The notes under the pieces were generated by a model. That model was given only the letters and a program-made list of their open reading frames with translations. It did no database searches and was not told the DNA's origin. Positions 38,886 to 39,944 of a DNA stretch of 39,944 nucleotides are shown here, in pieces. Origin of the DNA: a virus. Where the stretch lies: positions 1-39,944 of IMG/VR virus record IMGVR_UViG_3300042465_001970; one strand, given 5' to 3'. Within the stretch, counting starts at the first letter, position 1. Each line of letters opens with the position of its first letter. Position numbers and translations under genes: made by a program.

Positions 38886-39944
38886 CCCAGCACCGTCTTA
38901 TCGCCAGAATCAATGTGGCCAATAATCTGGCCCATCTGATAATCACCGCCTACAGCATTTGACTCAAAACGCACACGCAACTCACGGCGTTGTTCTTTAA
39001 GCATAACAATTTGTTGGAATGGCTCTGTTGCAGACTCAGGGAATGAGAACTCACTGCTATAGACTTCAGGCGCTCTAGCATTAGCTCTACCTGTGACTTG
39101 CACGGTCATAGGCCCATTCTGAACAAAATCAGGCTCAATACCAGTAATTCTCAAATACTCGTTCTTACCTTGTGGCAATGTGGACAAATCTGCTGTTTCA
39201 AAATAGGACTCGATAGGAGATGCAAACTGACCATCAATTTCATCAACACCTTGCTCATGAATCCAAACTCTGTAACCACTTGTTGTAGGAACACAGTCTG
39301 TCAACAAAGGAGCTGCAAAGCCATTGTTATACCCACCAGAAGCGCGTCCAGACTCAGGTAAAGCCGTGTCATACCAAGTATTCTCACGTACGTTGTAAAT
39401 GATGGCATGGGTGCATTCTGTGGCATCACCTCTTGGATAGCACCACCAAATTTCACCATAGCGAGGAACTTTAAAAGCAAAAACTTTAGCTCTGTGATTT
39501 TCGTTGATGTTGTCAAAGAAGTAGTTTAAGTTTAGCTGGTTAGGTACCTCACGAACAACACCGTTGAACATCAAGAACCTGTCAACACCGCACCAGAAAA
39601 ATACACCGTCGTAGTCTATTACGCTGTCAGGAGACATGATTGATGTTTCTGTAGCAATCACATCAAATTGGAATACCGTTGCACCGCCTGAAAAAGTAGC
39701 ACGAATCACCGCGTCATAGGCCCAAAATATACCTGCCGGCGCTGACCCTGAGCCTGCACGCAACGGCATGCCTTTGACAATTTTTTGACCCCAAACCCTG
39801 GCAATGCCTGAACCTGAGCCACTCAAATCAGTAAAAGTGCCTGGAACGGACCAGCCAATAATTCCTGCCGTACCGTAGTAGAACAGGTAAGGGAACAGCA
39901 TCACAATACCGCCGGTGGTATTAGCGCCTGCTGGCAATGGAATC
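38882..39944 (-). CDS. Tail/DNA-stabilisation-like structural protein, C-terminal part (partial)
   Basis: The frame is open through the right end of the window with no ATG, so the 5' end lies outside; about 354 residues are visible. Repeated beta segments with G-V-D-R-F-L-M-F-N-G, FAFKVPRYGEIWWCYP, IIYNVRENTWYDTALPESGR and EYLRITGIEPDFVQNGPM suggest a beta-propeller or beta-sandwich protein. The pattern is reminiscent of P22 gp10-like packaged-DNA stabilisation proteins (tail hub). The TTG at 39937 is not a likely start because coding continues upstream. It heads the visible part of the right minus-strand block. Confidence 0.65.
   Translation of the reverse strand, partial: IPLPAGANTTGGIVMLFPYLFYYGTAGIIGWSVPGTFTDLSGSGSGIARVWGQKIVKGMPLRAGSGSAPAGIFWAYDAVIRATFSGGATVFQFDVIATETSIMSPDSVIDYDGVFFWCGVDRFLMFNGVVREVPNQLNLNYFFDNINENHRAKVFAFKVPRYGEIWWCYPRGDATECTHAIIYNVRENTWYDTALPESGRASGGYNNGFAAPLLTDCVPTTSGYRVWIHEQGVDEIDGQFASPIESYFETADLSTLPQGKNEYLRITGIEPDFVQNGPMTVQVTGRANARAPEVYSSEFSFPESATEPFQQIVMLKEQRRELRVRFESNAVGGDYQMGQIIGHIDSGDKTVLG

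Noticed and set aside
39935-39937. TTG as the start of the right-edge structural gene
   Set aside because: The frame continues open to the window end (P then I codons) and the visible protein begins in mid-domain, so the true start is outside.

Overview
The window is most of the genome of a tailed double-stranded DNA phage. A large terminase, a P22/T7-style portal of about 830 residues, a major capsid protein, a scaffold and four long internal-virion-type proteins point to a podovirus-like particle. No integrase, CI-type repressor, tRNA or host gene is visible. The host cannot be named; sigma-70-like promoters (TTTACA-N17-TATAAT) and Shine-Dalgarno sites suggest a Gram-negative bacterium. The general style, with tiny overlapping genes, a phage GroES and AEGG-motif structural proteins, resembles uncultured aquatic podovirus-like phages.

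Layout. (i) 14904 down to 1, minus strand: a 74-aa protein, a primase-helicase, a small AT-rich gene, a VRR-NUC nuclease, small and large terminase, a toxin-like virion protein, portal, GroES-like protein, scaffold, capsid, decoration-type proteins and small proteins. (ii) 14986 to 30409, plus strand: a Cro-like regulator, several small genes, SNF2 helicase, DUF2800 RecB-like nuclease, DUF932 protein, DUF2815 ssDNA-binding protein, a double NTP pyrophosphohydrolase, a tightly coupled set that looks like a DNA-base hypermodification pathway, dCMP deaminase, family B DNA polymerase and a run of tiny accessory genes. (iii) 39944 down to 30476, minus strand: a tail/DNA-stabilisation-like protein (its start lies outside the window), a GNAT protein and the internal virion proteins. 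The two minus-strand blocks run off opposite ends of the window, so on a circular map they would form one late unit facing one early unit. The units diverge at 14905-14985 and converge at a UUCG-loop terminator near 30416-30435.

The most distinctive signals are regulatory and metabolic. Five plus-strand genes or gene groups are preceded by the same cassette: a promoter whose -35 to -10 region is a dyad ending in TTGTACAAT, followed exactly seven bases after the -10 by a small stem-loop. The stem varies by compensatory changes, so the predicted transcripts begin with a 5'-terminal hairpin. Two further copies of the -10 sit so close to the ATG (regulator gene, dCMP deaminase) that the mRNAs would be leaderless. 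The 21731-25393 genes, all joined by 4-base ATGA overlaps, encode a thymidylate-synthase-fold hydroxymethylase-like protein (Asp at the position of E. coli ThyA Asn177), an SGNH-like protein, a PLP fold-II-like protein and a protein resembling the aGPT-pyrophosphorylase/amino acid:DNA transferase group. Together with the pyrophosphohydrolase and the deaminase, they suggest that this phage carries a modified pyrimidine in its DNA.

All family assignments come from reading motifs in the translations; no database search was possible.
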